Shown in pieces: positions 35,107 through 42,473 of a stretch of DNA of 64,000 nt. The position numbers were made by a program, and so were the translations under genes. This stretch comes from JAZLJD01 sp045617725 (lineage in GTDB: Bacteria > Bacillota > Clostridia > Lachnospirales > Lachnospiraceae), in contig JAZLJD010000023.1 in NCBI GenBank assembly GCA_045617725.1, positions 55,976-119,975 on the forward strand. The letters run 5' to 3'. Below the pieces are notes generated by a model. It ran no database searches and was not told the origin of the DNA. It saw only the letters and a list, made by a program, of their open reading frames with translations. How positions within the stretch are numbered: position 1 is the stretch's first letter; each line of letters starts with the position of its first letter.

Positions 35107-37154
35107 TGAAAGAGCTGATAGATTACTCAAAAGCCATCGTGAATCATGGCAATACAGCCCGCCTTAAGGAATTATTTAAGAAGGCGGAATGTGGCGGATC
35201 TTATACGCTGGCATTCCTGGGCGGTTCCATTACGCAGGGATCGGTTGCCAGCCGACCGGAGAATTGCTATGCCTACCATGTTTACGAATGGTTTTGTGAT
35301 ACCTTTAAAGACGCTTCCTTTACATACGTAAATGCCGGAATCGGTGCCACCACGAGTGAACTCGGTGTGGCCAGAGTGGAGGAAGATGTATTAAGCCGGA
35401 ATCCGGATTTCCTGATTGTTGAGTATTCCGTAAACGATGCGCCGAATGAGCATTTCATGGAAACCTATGAAAGCCTCATTCGTCACATCCTGTCCGCTCC
35501 TTGTAATCCTGCCCTCCTCATCGTCCATAATGTAAAGTATGACGATGGGGAAAATGCGCAGGATATCCACGCACGGGTAGGAGCACATTATGATGTGCCC
35601 TGCGTTTCCATGAAGGAGACCATATACCCGCTTCTTCGGAGTAATAAAGTGAAGAACCGCGAGATTACGCCCGATGACCTGCATCCGAACGACGTGGGGC
35701 ATGAGCTGGTGGCATCGGTGATTACCTATGCACTTAAGGCGTTCCGGGCAGAAGACGGGGATAGCATAAATGCAGCCGGCGAGGGATTGCCTGCGAGACT
35801 TACGCGGGCTTCCTATGAATGCAGCCGACGCTTCAGAAACACTGATACAGAGGCCGCATCGATTCAGCTTAACGGCTTTTTAAGAGATGACAGTCCGCAG
35901 CAGGGCATCTGGGACTGCTTTAAGCGTGGCTTTCGTGCAAGTGAAAAGGGTGCCTCCATTACCTACAGGGTAAAAGGCGACTGCATCGCGGTACAGTATA
36001 AAAAGACCGTGTTAAAGCCTACTCCCAAGGCACTGTGCGTAATCGACGGAGATGTGGAACATGCCGTATTACTTGATTCGAATTTCGACGAAACCTGGGG
36101 CGACTGCCTGTATCTTCAGGGAATCGTGGAACATGGACGTTTCCTTTCGGACGGAGCGATGCTTCCCGGGTACGAACACACGGTTTGCATCACGATATCC
36201 GACGTGCCGGAACATGCCGGGAATGATTTTTATCTTGTAAGCGTGATTGCTTCCGGACCGAGTTTTTATTTTCTGAGCCCCCTGTATAAGCATCGCATCT
36301 GGGGTGGCAACAAGTTATGCGGGGACGACCAAACCGGCGAGGGCTGGATGATTTCCGCACTCCGGGGGGCCGAATCGCCGGTTGTGGGCACGGACCTTAC
36401 GCTTAAGAAGCTGTACGATGCGCGCAGGGATTTGTTCGGCGGATGCAAGGCGGAGGAATTCCCGCTGCTTGTGAAGCTGATTGATGCCGCCGCGGATTTA
36501 AGTATTCAGGTGCATCCCGATGACACGTATGCACAAGAGAAAGAAGGGCTGCCCTTTGGAAAGACGGAATGCTGGTACATTCTGGATTGCCCGAAGGATG
36601 CGGAGCTGATTATCGGACATAACGCCCGTACGAGAGAAGAGTTTACAGGACTCATTTCGGAAGGACGTTACCGCGAGCTTCTGCGCCGCGTTCCCATTCA
36701 AAAAGGTGATTTTATAGAGATTGAGCCGGGAACACTGCATGCGATTACCGGCGGCGTGATGCTGCTTGAGGTGCAACAGGCTTCGGATATTACCTATCGT
36801 CTGTATGACTATGATCGCCTTGAGAATGGACAGAAGCGCCCGCTACATACGGAGAAAGCCATCGCAACGGTCACTGTGCCGGGAAACGGTGTGGAGGTTA
36901 TTTCCACAGCGGATTATGCGCAGAATAAGCTGCACACTCTGATCCACTGCAGGTACTACGCAGTATATAAGGCCGTTGTTACGTCGCAACTTTCGTTTAC
37001 CACAGAAGCTGCTTACATGCTGGCCTGTGTACTTCATGGAAGCGGACATATAAACGGTGTCAGCATTCGCGAGAAGGACTTTTTCCTGATTCCAAGCGGT
37101 ATAAAAGAAATCAATGTGACGGGGAACTGTGAGGTCGTTTTTGTCACGCCATAA
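35106..37154 (+). CDS. Fusion: CE17-like SGNH esterase + mannose-6-phosphate isomerase (ManA)
   Basis: A single 682-residue frame joins two enzymes. Residues 1-215 form an SGNH hydrolase (FLGGSITQG, NAGIGATTSELG, VEYSVNDAP, DDLHPNDVGH). Residues 225-385 form a beta-sandwich like that in the lipoproteins at 8506 and 37620. Residues 388-682 form a type I mannose-6-phosphate isomerase, with HRIWGGNKL and metal ligands His470 (QVHPDD), Glu488 (GKTECWY) and His545 (GTLHAI). There is no signal peptide, so both act in the cytoplasm. The pairing links deacetylation of imported mannan with entry of mannose into glycolysis. No stop or internal ribosome site was seen at the junction (about 36260-36275). 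Confidence 0.9.
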   Translation: MKELIDYSKAIVNHGNTARLKELFKKAECGGSYTLAFLGGSITQGSVASRPENCYAYHVYEWFCDTFKDASFTYVNAGIGATTSELGVARVEEDVLSRNPDFLIVEYSVNDAPNEHFMETYESLIRHILSAPCNPALLIVHNVKYDDGENAQDIHARVGAHYDVPCVSMKETIYPLLRSNKVKNREITPDDLHPNDVGHELVASVITYALKAFRAEDGDSINAAGEGLPARLTRASYECSRRFRNTDTEAASIQLNGFLRDDSPQQGIWDCFKRGFRASEKGASITYRVKGDCIAVQYKKTVLKPTPKALCVIDGDVEHAVLLDSNFDETWGDCLYLQGIVEHGRFLSDGAMLPGYEHTVCITISDVPEHAGNDFYLVSVIASGPSFYFLSPLYKHRIWGGNKLCGDDQTGEGWMISALRGAESPVVGTDLTLKKLYDARRDLFGGCKAEEFPLLVKLIDAAADLSIQVHPDDTYAQEKEGLPFGKTECWYILDCPKDAELIIGHNARTREEFTGLISEGRYRELLRRVPIQKGDFIEIEPGTLHAITGGVMLLEVQQASDITYRLYDYDRLENGQKRPLHTEKAIATVTVPGNGVEVISTADYAQNKLHTLIHCRYYAVYKAVVTSQLSFTTEAAYMLACVLHGSGHINGVSIREKDFFLIPSGIKEINVTGNCEVVFVTP

Positions 37155-37211
37155 CCCTACAAAGTGGCGGAAATTAGGGGAATTTCGGTTAATTAGCCGT
37201 TAATGCCTGCA

Positions 37212-37220
37212 TGGTATAGT
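37212..37220 (+). promoter_or_regulatory. Extended -10 promoter element before the candidate sRNA
   Basis: TGG-TATAGT at 37212-37220 is an extended -10 (TGn). The -35 is weak (TTAGCC, 16 bases upstream). It would start transcription near 37227. Confidence 0.4.
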
Positions 37221-37226
37221 GTAATT

Positions 37227-37343
37227 ACATTAAAGAGAAGATAAAATACTTTCCTCCCCCTAATAAGTCTTTACCTTACTCCCCCAATATAGATACAAGA
37301 GAAAGAGTTCTGATTACCCCCATTAATCAGGACTCTTTTTCTT
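37227..37343 (+). ncRNA. Candidate small RNA with C-rich motifs
   Basis: In the 465-base gap after the fusion gene, an extended -10 at 37212 and an intrinsic terminator at 37301-37343 frame a transcript of about 115 bases without an open frame or ribosome site. It contains three C-rich single-stranded motifs (TCCTCCCCCT, TACTCCCCCA, TTACCCCCAT), which are complementary to Shine-Dalgarno-like GGGGG/GGAGG sequences, a pattern used by several Firmicute regulatory RNAs. Expression and targets are unknown. The stretch could also be a long 3' untranslated tail of the mannan operon. Confidence 0.35.
37301..37343 (+). terminator. Intrinsic terminator at the end of the mannan locus
   Basis: AAAGAGTTCTGATTA pairs with TAATCAGGACTCTTT (one mismatch) around a short C-rich loop, followed by TTTTTC. 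It would end either the long mannan transcript or the candidate small RNA. Confidence 0.85.
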
Positions 37344-37395
37344 TGGCTATGCAAAGACCCGCCGAAATGGTAGAATGAACGGGACTGATGGAGGA

Positions 37396-37505
37396 TAGTG
37401 TGAAAAATGCAGGCATTTTTCACGCGACACTTTGTGTCGCAATCCGTAGCAGCTTCGCTGCAATGCAGTGAAGGGCAAATATACCGGATTGCGAAATGCG
37501 GGGAT
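37396..37505 (+). repeat. 111-bp structured repeat, copy A (110 bases)
   Basis: Starts TAGTGTGAAAAATGC and ends GCGAAATGCGGGGAT. It contains perfect hairpins GTGAAAAATGC/GCATTTTTCAC, GCGACAC/GTGTCGC and GCAGC/GCTGC, the last enclosed by TCGCAATCCG/CGGATTGCGA. One base shorter than the other copies (GGGCAAAT). Directly followed by copy B. Confidence 0.92.
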
Positions 37506-37616
37506 TAGTGTGAAAAATGCAGGCATTTTTCACGCGACACTTTGTGTCGCAATCCGTAGCAGTTTCGCTGCAATGCAGTGAAGGGCTAAATATACCGGAT
37601 TGCGAAATGCGGGGAT
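37506..37616 (+). repeat. 111-bp structured repeat, copy B
   Basis: Same unit as copy A, in tandem. A C-to-T change in GCAGT/GCTGC keeps a G-U pair, so the third hairpin survives. It ends four bases before the start codon of the lipoprotein gene at 37620, so the repeat supplies its immediate 5' context. Confidence 0.92.
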
Positions 37617-37619
37617 TTT

Positions 37620-38960
37620 ATGAAAAAAATAATTACACGTGCAATGATATTGAGTCTGTCCGTATTTCTCCTGTGCGGCTGCGATGGAAAGGAAGCAGGG
37701 CAGCAGGATGCGGGTGCTTCGGCAGAGCCGGGTGCGAGCCCTTTGGTAACCGTAGAGCCGAGTGAGATCCCTTCGGGAACCCCGGGAGAAGCGGAGGACG
37801 AACCGGAGGAGAGCTGGTACGATGCCATGCTTGAGGCCTCCATTTTATATAAAGGAAATAATGAGCGTCTTAAAATGGTGCTGGATAAAGCGAAAGCCGG
37901 CGAGGATGTTTATATCGCGGCAATCGGCGGTTCCGTCACGGAAGGAGCCAATGAAACAGGCGACTACAAGAAGGGCTATATTTACCGCTTTCGGGATGCT
38001 TTTATAAAGGAATATGCGGGCGGAGATTCCTCCATCGTACACTTTATGAATGCGGGCCTTTCGGGAACCCAGTCATCCCTCGGAGTCCTTAGATACGAGC
38101 AGGACGTTACGGAGGAACTCGGCCATGTCCCCGACCTTCTTTTTATCGAATTTTCCATTAACGATTATATGGAATGTACGAACGGAAAGGGCTTTGAAGG
38201 TCTTGTACTTAAGGCACTTACGGAGAATGAGGATTGTGCGGTCATTCCGGTATTTGCGGTTTCGAAGTCGAAGTGGAATATGCAGGACAATTACGTATCC
38301 TTCTGCAAGAATCTGATGCTTCCCATGGTTTCCATTAAGGATGCCATTGTGCAGCCCTTTGCGGATGGAAACCTGACGGATAAGCTGTTCTTTATGGATG
38401 ATTATCATCCGACGACCTACGGCCACCAGGTTATGTGTGACTGTATCATGCATCTTTTGGAGACGGCGGACAAAAGCGAATATCATCGCCATATAGATGT
38501 GGCAAAACGCATGGAATCGTTGCATCCCGGCTATGTAACAACCCGTATGATCGGGCTTAGCAGCGCAGAAAAGGACGAGAATCTGACCCTTTCGGCAGGC
38601 AGCTTCGGAACGACGGACACCGTGGCACAGCAGCTTTCCTTTGCGGGTCGGTCTTCGTTCCCTGACAACTTCTGCCACACGGAAGGAACGGAGCCCCTCA
38701 AACTTACGCTTTCATGCTCTAAATTGCTTTTTGCCTATAAGGCGGCCGGAGATGCTTCCTTTGGAAGGGCTGAGGTCTATGTGGACGGTGTACTTTTTGG
38801 CACCTATGACGGCTATACGCAGGGCGGCTGGAACAATCCGCAACTGTTGCTTTTGATAGATGAAAAGGAGGCGGCAGAGCATACGATTGAGGTGCGTATG
38901 GCTGCCGGCGAGGAGAATAAGAAATTTACCGTGTATGCGTTTTCTTACGCGCAGGATTGA
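37620..38960 (+). CDS. Lipoprotein SGNH/GDSL hydrolase
   Basis: A 446-residue lipoprotein with signal and lipobox LLCGC (Cys about residue 21), then a low-complexity Ala/Glu/Pro linker (about 25-65). The SGNH domain (about 95-290) has IAAIGGSVTEG, MNAGLSGTQSSLG, IEFSINDYM and DDYHPTTYGHQ. The C-terminal beta-sandwich (about 330-446) contains AEVYVDGVLFGTYDGYTQGG (core VYVDGVLFG). It is a diverged paralogue of the 8506 and 35106 enzymes. The substrate is unknown. Its partner gene encodes a polytopic membrane protein, which points to modification of a cell-surface polymer as an alternative to mannan. Ribosome binding would use GGGGATTTT at the repeat end, a weak site. Confidence 0.82.
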   Translation: MKKIITRAMILSLSVFLLCGCDGKEAGQQDAGASAEPGASPLVTVEPSEIPSGTPGEAEDEPEESWYDAMLEASILYKGNNERLKMVLDKAKAGEDVYIAAIGGSVTEGANETGDYKKGYIYRFRDAFIKEYAGGDSSIVHFMNAGLSGTQSSLGVLRYEQDVTEELGHVPDLLFIEFSINDYMECTNGKGFEGLVLKALTENEDCAVIPVFAVSKSKWNMQDNYVSFCKNLMLPMVSIKDAIVQPFADGNLTDKLFFMDDYHPTTYGHQVMCDCIMHLLETADKSEYHRHIDVAKRMESLHPGYVTTRMIGLSSAEKDENLTLSAGSFGTTDTVAQQLSFAGRSSFPDNFCHTEGTEPLKLTLSCSKLLFAYKAAGDASFGRAEVYVDGVLFGTYDGYTQGGWNNPQLLLLIDEKEAAEHTIEVRMAAGEENKKFTVYAFSYAQD

Positions 38961-38968
38961 GGCGGAGG

Positions 38969-40480
38969 ATGAACAAAGGAACATTTGAAAAATGGGAAAT
39001 TCGGATTATCGCGGTTCTGACGACGCTGGCCCTTTTGGTGATTATCTTTCCGCATCTTTGGATGGGACTTTATGCGTTTCCGCAGGGCGATGATTTCAGT
39101 TTTTCGGCCAATAACTATCACGCTGTGCAGGAAGGCGGCTTCTTCCACGTCCTTAAGAGCATCTTTTGGGACAATCCCATCGATTGGAGCAATAAGTGGG
39201 AGGGAAGATGGGCAGGCCCTCTGCTGGTTGGTATGAATCCCGCAATCTTCGGCATGGGCGCTTATAAGCTGTGTGTGTTTATTTCGTTTTTGGCACTGAT
39301 TGGATCGCAGTATTACTTCTTTTGGACGCTCTTTGGAAAAAAGGGCAGCCTTTCGAAGGGCGGCAATCGCCTCTATATACTGGCGGCGACGGAAATCCTG
39401 CTGATTATGGAGATTCTGTATGTGCCCTACCCGACGTCGACCTTCTTCTGGTGGACCGGAATTGCGGCCTATACCTTACCGTTCTGTGCGTTTTTAGTTC
39501 TTTTTTCGATGGTTTTCAAACGGATGCGTGCGGAGGAGCCGCTTAAGATTTATAAAATGATAGGGCCCGTGCTGCTTTCCTTTTTGCTTGGGGGAACGAA
39601 TTTCAGCGTCAGCATTCTGACCTTTTCGTCGCTTGTAATGCTGTTTCTTATGCATGTATGGTATGACCTTAAGGTCAAAAAGAACAAGGCACTTCTTAAG
39701 AAGAATGCCTTTGTTACCTTCCTGTGCATCGCCGCGTTCCTTATTGGGCTCGGACTTGTGTTTCTGTCCCCCGCGATGAAGCTTCAGTTGAGCCAAAGAT
39801 ACGGAGGAGAGATTCAGAACGGTTTCTTTGCTTCCCTGACAGGCGCCATCGTAAAGACGCTTCGGGATTTGGTCGGTTTCTTTAAGCTTCGGAATATCAT
39901 TTTCTGCCTGCTGCTTCTCCCGTTTGCGGTCGTTATTACGGAACGGATGGAGTTTTCGTTTCCGCATCCCCTTGTGGTTTTGGTAGGTTCCATATTGCTT
40001 TTGGCTTCCCAAATTTCGGTCAATATGCTCGTGGACGGCACCATAGGCGGAGAGTACGCACAGGATATATGGTTCTATTCCATCTACATTGTAGTAGTGG
40101 GAAATGAGCTCTTGGGGACGGGGCTTGTGGTTCAAAAATGGAAGCTTAAGCTTAAGAAGGGCCGGCTTTTGTGCTGTACGGCAGTGCTGGCGGTATCGCT
40201 TCTGGCCATCATTTACGTTCGGGATTTCAGAAGCTTAAGCTCCTACCAGGCATACAATTACGTGAATAACGGCTATTCCCAGGCCTATGCGGCCCAGTGG
40301 AAGGAACGCATTGAGGTCCTTGAAGACGACGGCAACAAGAGCCCTGCCTTTGAGCCGATCCGCGTATACGGCGGCTACATCGAGGTGTACGACCTCTACC
40401 CGCAGGGCGATGTGGCGTACTGGATTAATGAGGCAATCGCCGGGTACTACGGAAAGGATGCCGTTTACTTAAAGGAATAA
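38969..40480 (+). CDS. Polytopic membrane protein, GT-C-like (DUF6056 type)
   Basis: A 503-residue protein with about ten to eleven hydrophobic segments, the first at about residues 12-34. It is followed by an outside loop carrying FPQGDDFSFSA, an acidic DD motif in the position where GT-C glycosyltransferases hold their catalytic Asp, and then WEGRWAGPLL. This matches the DUF6056 group of uncharacterised membrane proteins. ATG 38969 directly follows GGAGG. A GAGG at 38959 gives better spacing. TTG 38957 is an alternative start overlapping the previous stop. It is probably co-transcribed with the SGNH lipoprotein and ends before a bidirectional terminator. Glycosyl transfer onto a surface polymer is inference. 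Confidence 0.7.
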   Translation: MNKGTFEKWEIRIIAVLTTLALLVIIFPHLWMGLYAFPQGDDFSFSANNYHAVQEGGFFHVLKSIFWDNPIDWSNKWEGRWAGPLLVGMNPAIFGMGAYKLCVFISFLALIGSQYYFFWTLFGKKGSLSKGGNRLYILAATEILLIMEILYVPYPTSTFFWWTGIAAYTLPFCAFLVLFSMVFKRMRAEEPLKIYKMIGPVLLSFLLGGTNFSVSILTFSSLVMLFLMHVWYDLKVKKNKALLKKNAFVTFLCIAAFLIGLGLVFLSPAMKLQLSQRYGGEIQNGFFASLTGAIVKTLRDLVGFFKLRNIIFCLLLLPFAVVITERMEFSFPHPLVVLVGSILLLASQISVNMLVDGTIGGEYAQDIWFYSIYIVVVGNELLGTGLVVQKWKLKLKKGRLLCCTAVLAVSLLAIIYVRDFRSLSSYQAYNYVNNGYSQAYAAQWKERIEVLEDDGNKSPAFEPIRVYGGYIEVYDLYPQGDVAYWINEAIAGYYGKDAVYLKE

Positions 40481-40513
40481 TCCATAAAATACAACTGAAT
40501 CGTGGCCAAAAAC

Positions 40514-40550
40514 AAAGGATACATACCGTGAATGATATGTATCCTTTTTT
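40514..40550. terminator. Bidirectional terminator between convergent genes
   Basis: A twelve-pair stem AAAGGATACATA (40514-40525) with TATGTATCCTTT (40536-40547) and T-runs on both strands. It serves the membrane-protein gene (+) and the kinase gene ending at 40593 (-). Confidence 0.9.
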
Positions 40551-40592
40551 ATTTCTTATGAGTCAAGTGACCGTCCTACCGAGGCAGGAACA

Positions 40593-42473
40593 TTAATAGG
40601 GAATTTTGAAACTGATGCAGGTTCCTTCGCCAAGGATACTGGTTACATTCAGTCCCGTGTTGTAAAGCTCGTGCAGACGGTAGTTGATGTTGTACATACC
40701 GATGGACTTGTTGCCGGTGGGCTTTTTAAAGAGCCTTGCAACCTGTTCCTCATCCATGCCGACACCCGTATCCATTACGGTGAACAGGATGTAGTTCTCA
40801 ATGGGCTGGATTTTAACAATTACCTTGCCGTTGTCGGGCTGCCGGCGGACACCGTGCTTGATGGCATTCTCAACAAGAGGTTGCAGTGAAAGCATCGGAA
40901 TCTTAACGGGCGGAAGCGGATCCGGAAGGTCATATTCAACAACCAAGCCCTTGAAACGCGTTTCCTCGATGAAGGTGTAAGCATGTACCAGCTCAAGCTC
41001 CTGATCGATGGTAACGAGGTTCGTACGGCTGTCAATCTTTAAAGTCCGCTTCATGTATTCACGAAGTGCGGCAATCAGCTTTTTGGCGGTAGCCGGATCG
41101 GAATAGCAGTTCTCGGCGATGTTGTTTAAGGTATTGTACAAAAAGTGCGGTTTCATCTGCGAGGAGAGGAAATCGTTTCTCGTAAGTCGTGCCTTGTCGA
41201 GGGCTTCCTGCTGCTCAAAGTAGAGTCTTGTTTCCTCCTTCTGAGCAATTACGTTCTTACGAATCAGTGCAGTAGCCATCATGATGATATAACCGCTCAT
41301 GCCGATAGCAATCGTAAATTTCGAGCGGATGACGCCAAAGTAAGTAGCGAAGTCCAAAAGCACACCAACCATGAACATGTAGCTTCCGTAAGCGAACTGC
41401 TGCGCACCGGGCCAATCCTTTATGAGGGCCTTGGTGAAAACATACATACCGGCCAGTATAATCAGGCAGGAAAATGCGATGAATGCTGTGTAGAGCGGGA
41501 TGTAAGTGGTAGGGCTGTACAGCAGAACCTCCAAAAGATACAGCGTCGCTCCGGTCGCCACAATGGTGAAGAACCACTTGGGCAGGCAATTCTCGTAGAA
41601 ATAATCGAGGTAGTGTACGATGGCAAGCACAGCTGCCGGCAATACTCCGTAATGCAACAGGGAACCGAGCCGATAGGGCATGTTCGGGAAAATCATGGTG
41701 AAGATGACTTCATACCGAATCAGGCAACGGATGCTTACAAACAGACAGAGCATTGCAAAAAACAAAAATACGCGATCCCTTCGGTTTACAAGGAAGTTGA
41801 AAAGGTTGTAAAGGAAGGTGATAAAGCACAAAGCAAAAACCAACACACTCATGAGGATGGTGCCAAGCCGGTAATGATCGAGGCGTATGGCACTTCCGAA
41901 GAAGAGGGAATCGCTGATGCCGCCATTAGGGTGATTCTCATTCCGTACACAGATGGTAATCGTTATGTCCGTGCCGTCCGAGTAGAAGGAGAGCACGGAG
42001 GGCTTTATGTAATAGGAACGGAAGTTGCCGTATTCATCGGCGGTTGTGTATATCTTTTCTTCGTTAATCCAGACTTCGTAGTTGTCAAAGATGGCACCTG
42101 TCTTTAAGGCATAAACACCGGGGATGCCGTTCATCTTAACGTCGAGCTGGTAGGTGCAGGGAGCATCGGGACGATCTTCATATCCTTCCAAGTCCGTTAT
42201 GAAGGAGGGGAGCATCACGAATTCGGGTTCGATATTGGAAATCCTGAGGTTCGTGGGAGTAGCAAAAATGCCGGGATAGCAGCGCCACTCTCCATCGAGT
42301 CTCGCGAAGGTATCGTCTCCCAAGAAGGAAATCGTGGTCGCATCCATGACACCGCCCTTGATGTTCATGTCTTCCGTACCGGGGGCATTCGCCTTGAAAA
42401 TCATGAAGTACAGAATAACAACCATATTGATGATTACGAGAAATATGGAAAACTTAAATAATCGCTTGGTCAT
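40593..42473 (-). CDS. 7TM sensor histidine kinase, LytS/YesM type
   Basis: A 626-residue membrane kinase. One N-terminal anchor (about 6-27) is followed by an extracytoplasmic beta-rich sensor (about 40-205), seven membrane helices (about 210-405), then a His_kinase domain with the phospho-acceptor His443 in SQMKPHFLYNTLNN and an ATPase domain with N-box LVENAIKHG and G-box DTGVGMDEE. This is the 7TMR-DISM layout often used to sense carbohydrates. It is the last gene of the -strand operon response regulator / degenerate kinase / kinase. ATG overlaps the preceding stop by one base. The ligand is unknown. Its position beside the mannan locus makes a glycan signal plausible. Confidence 0.9.
   Translation of the reverse strand: MTKRLFKFSIFLVIINMVVILYFMIFKANAPGTEDMNIKGGVMDATTISFLGDDTFARLDGEWRCYPGIFATPTNLRISNIEPEFVMLPSFITDLEGYEDRPDAPCTYQLDVKMNGIPGVYALKTGAIFDNYEVWINEEKIYTTADEYGNFRSYYIKPSVLSFYSDGTDITITICVRNENHPNGGISDSLFFGSAIRLDHYRLGTILMSVLVFALCFITFLYNLFNFLVNRRDRVFLFFAMLCLFVSIRCLIRYEVIFTMIFPNMPYRLGSLLHYGVLPAAVLAIVHYLDYFYENCLPKWFFTIVATGATLYLLEVLLYSPTTYIPLYTAFIAFSCLIILAGMYVFTKALIKDWPGAQQFAYGSYMFMVGVLLDFATYFGVIRSKFTIAIGMSGYIIMMATALIRKNVIAQKEETRLYFEQQEALDKARLTRNDFLSSQMKPHFLYNTLNNIAENCYSDPATAKKLIAALREYMKRTLKIDSRTNLVTIDQELELVHAYTFIEETRFKGLVVEYDLPDPLPPVKIPMLSLQPLVENAIKHGVRRQPDNGKVIVKIQPIENYILFTVMDTGVGMDEEQVARLFKKPTGNKSIGMYNINYRLHELYNTGLNVTSILGEGTCISFKIPY

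Noticed and set aside
37396..37616. Possible CRISPR array because of tandem repeats
   Set aside because: The repeat unit is 110-111 bases with no variable spacers and only two units per array; no cas genes nearby.
41145..42107. Open frame of 320 codons on the + strand inside the kinase gene
   Set aside because: Antisense to a well-supported 7TM kinase; composition is His/Glu/Gly-rich as expected of a reverse-complement by-product.
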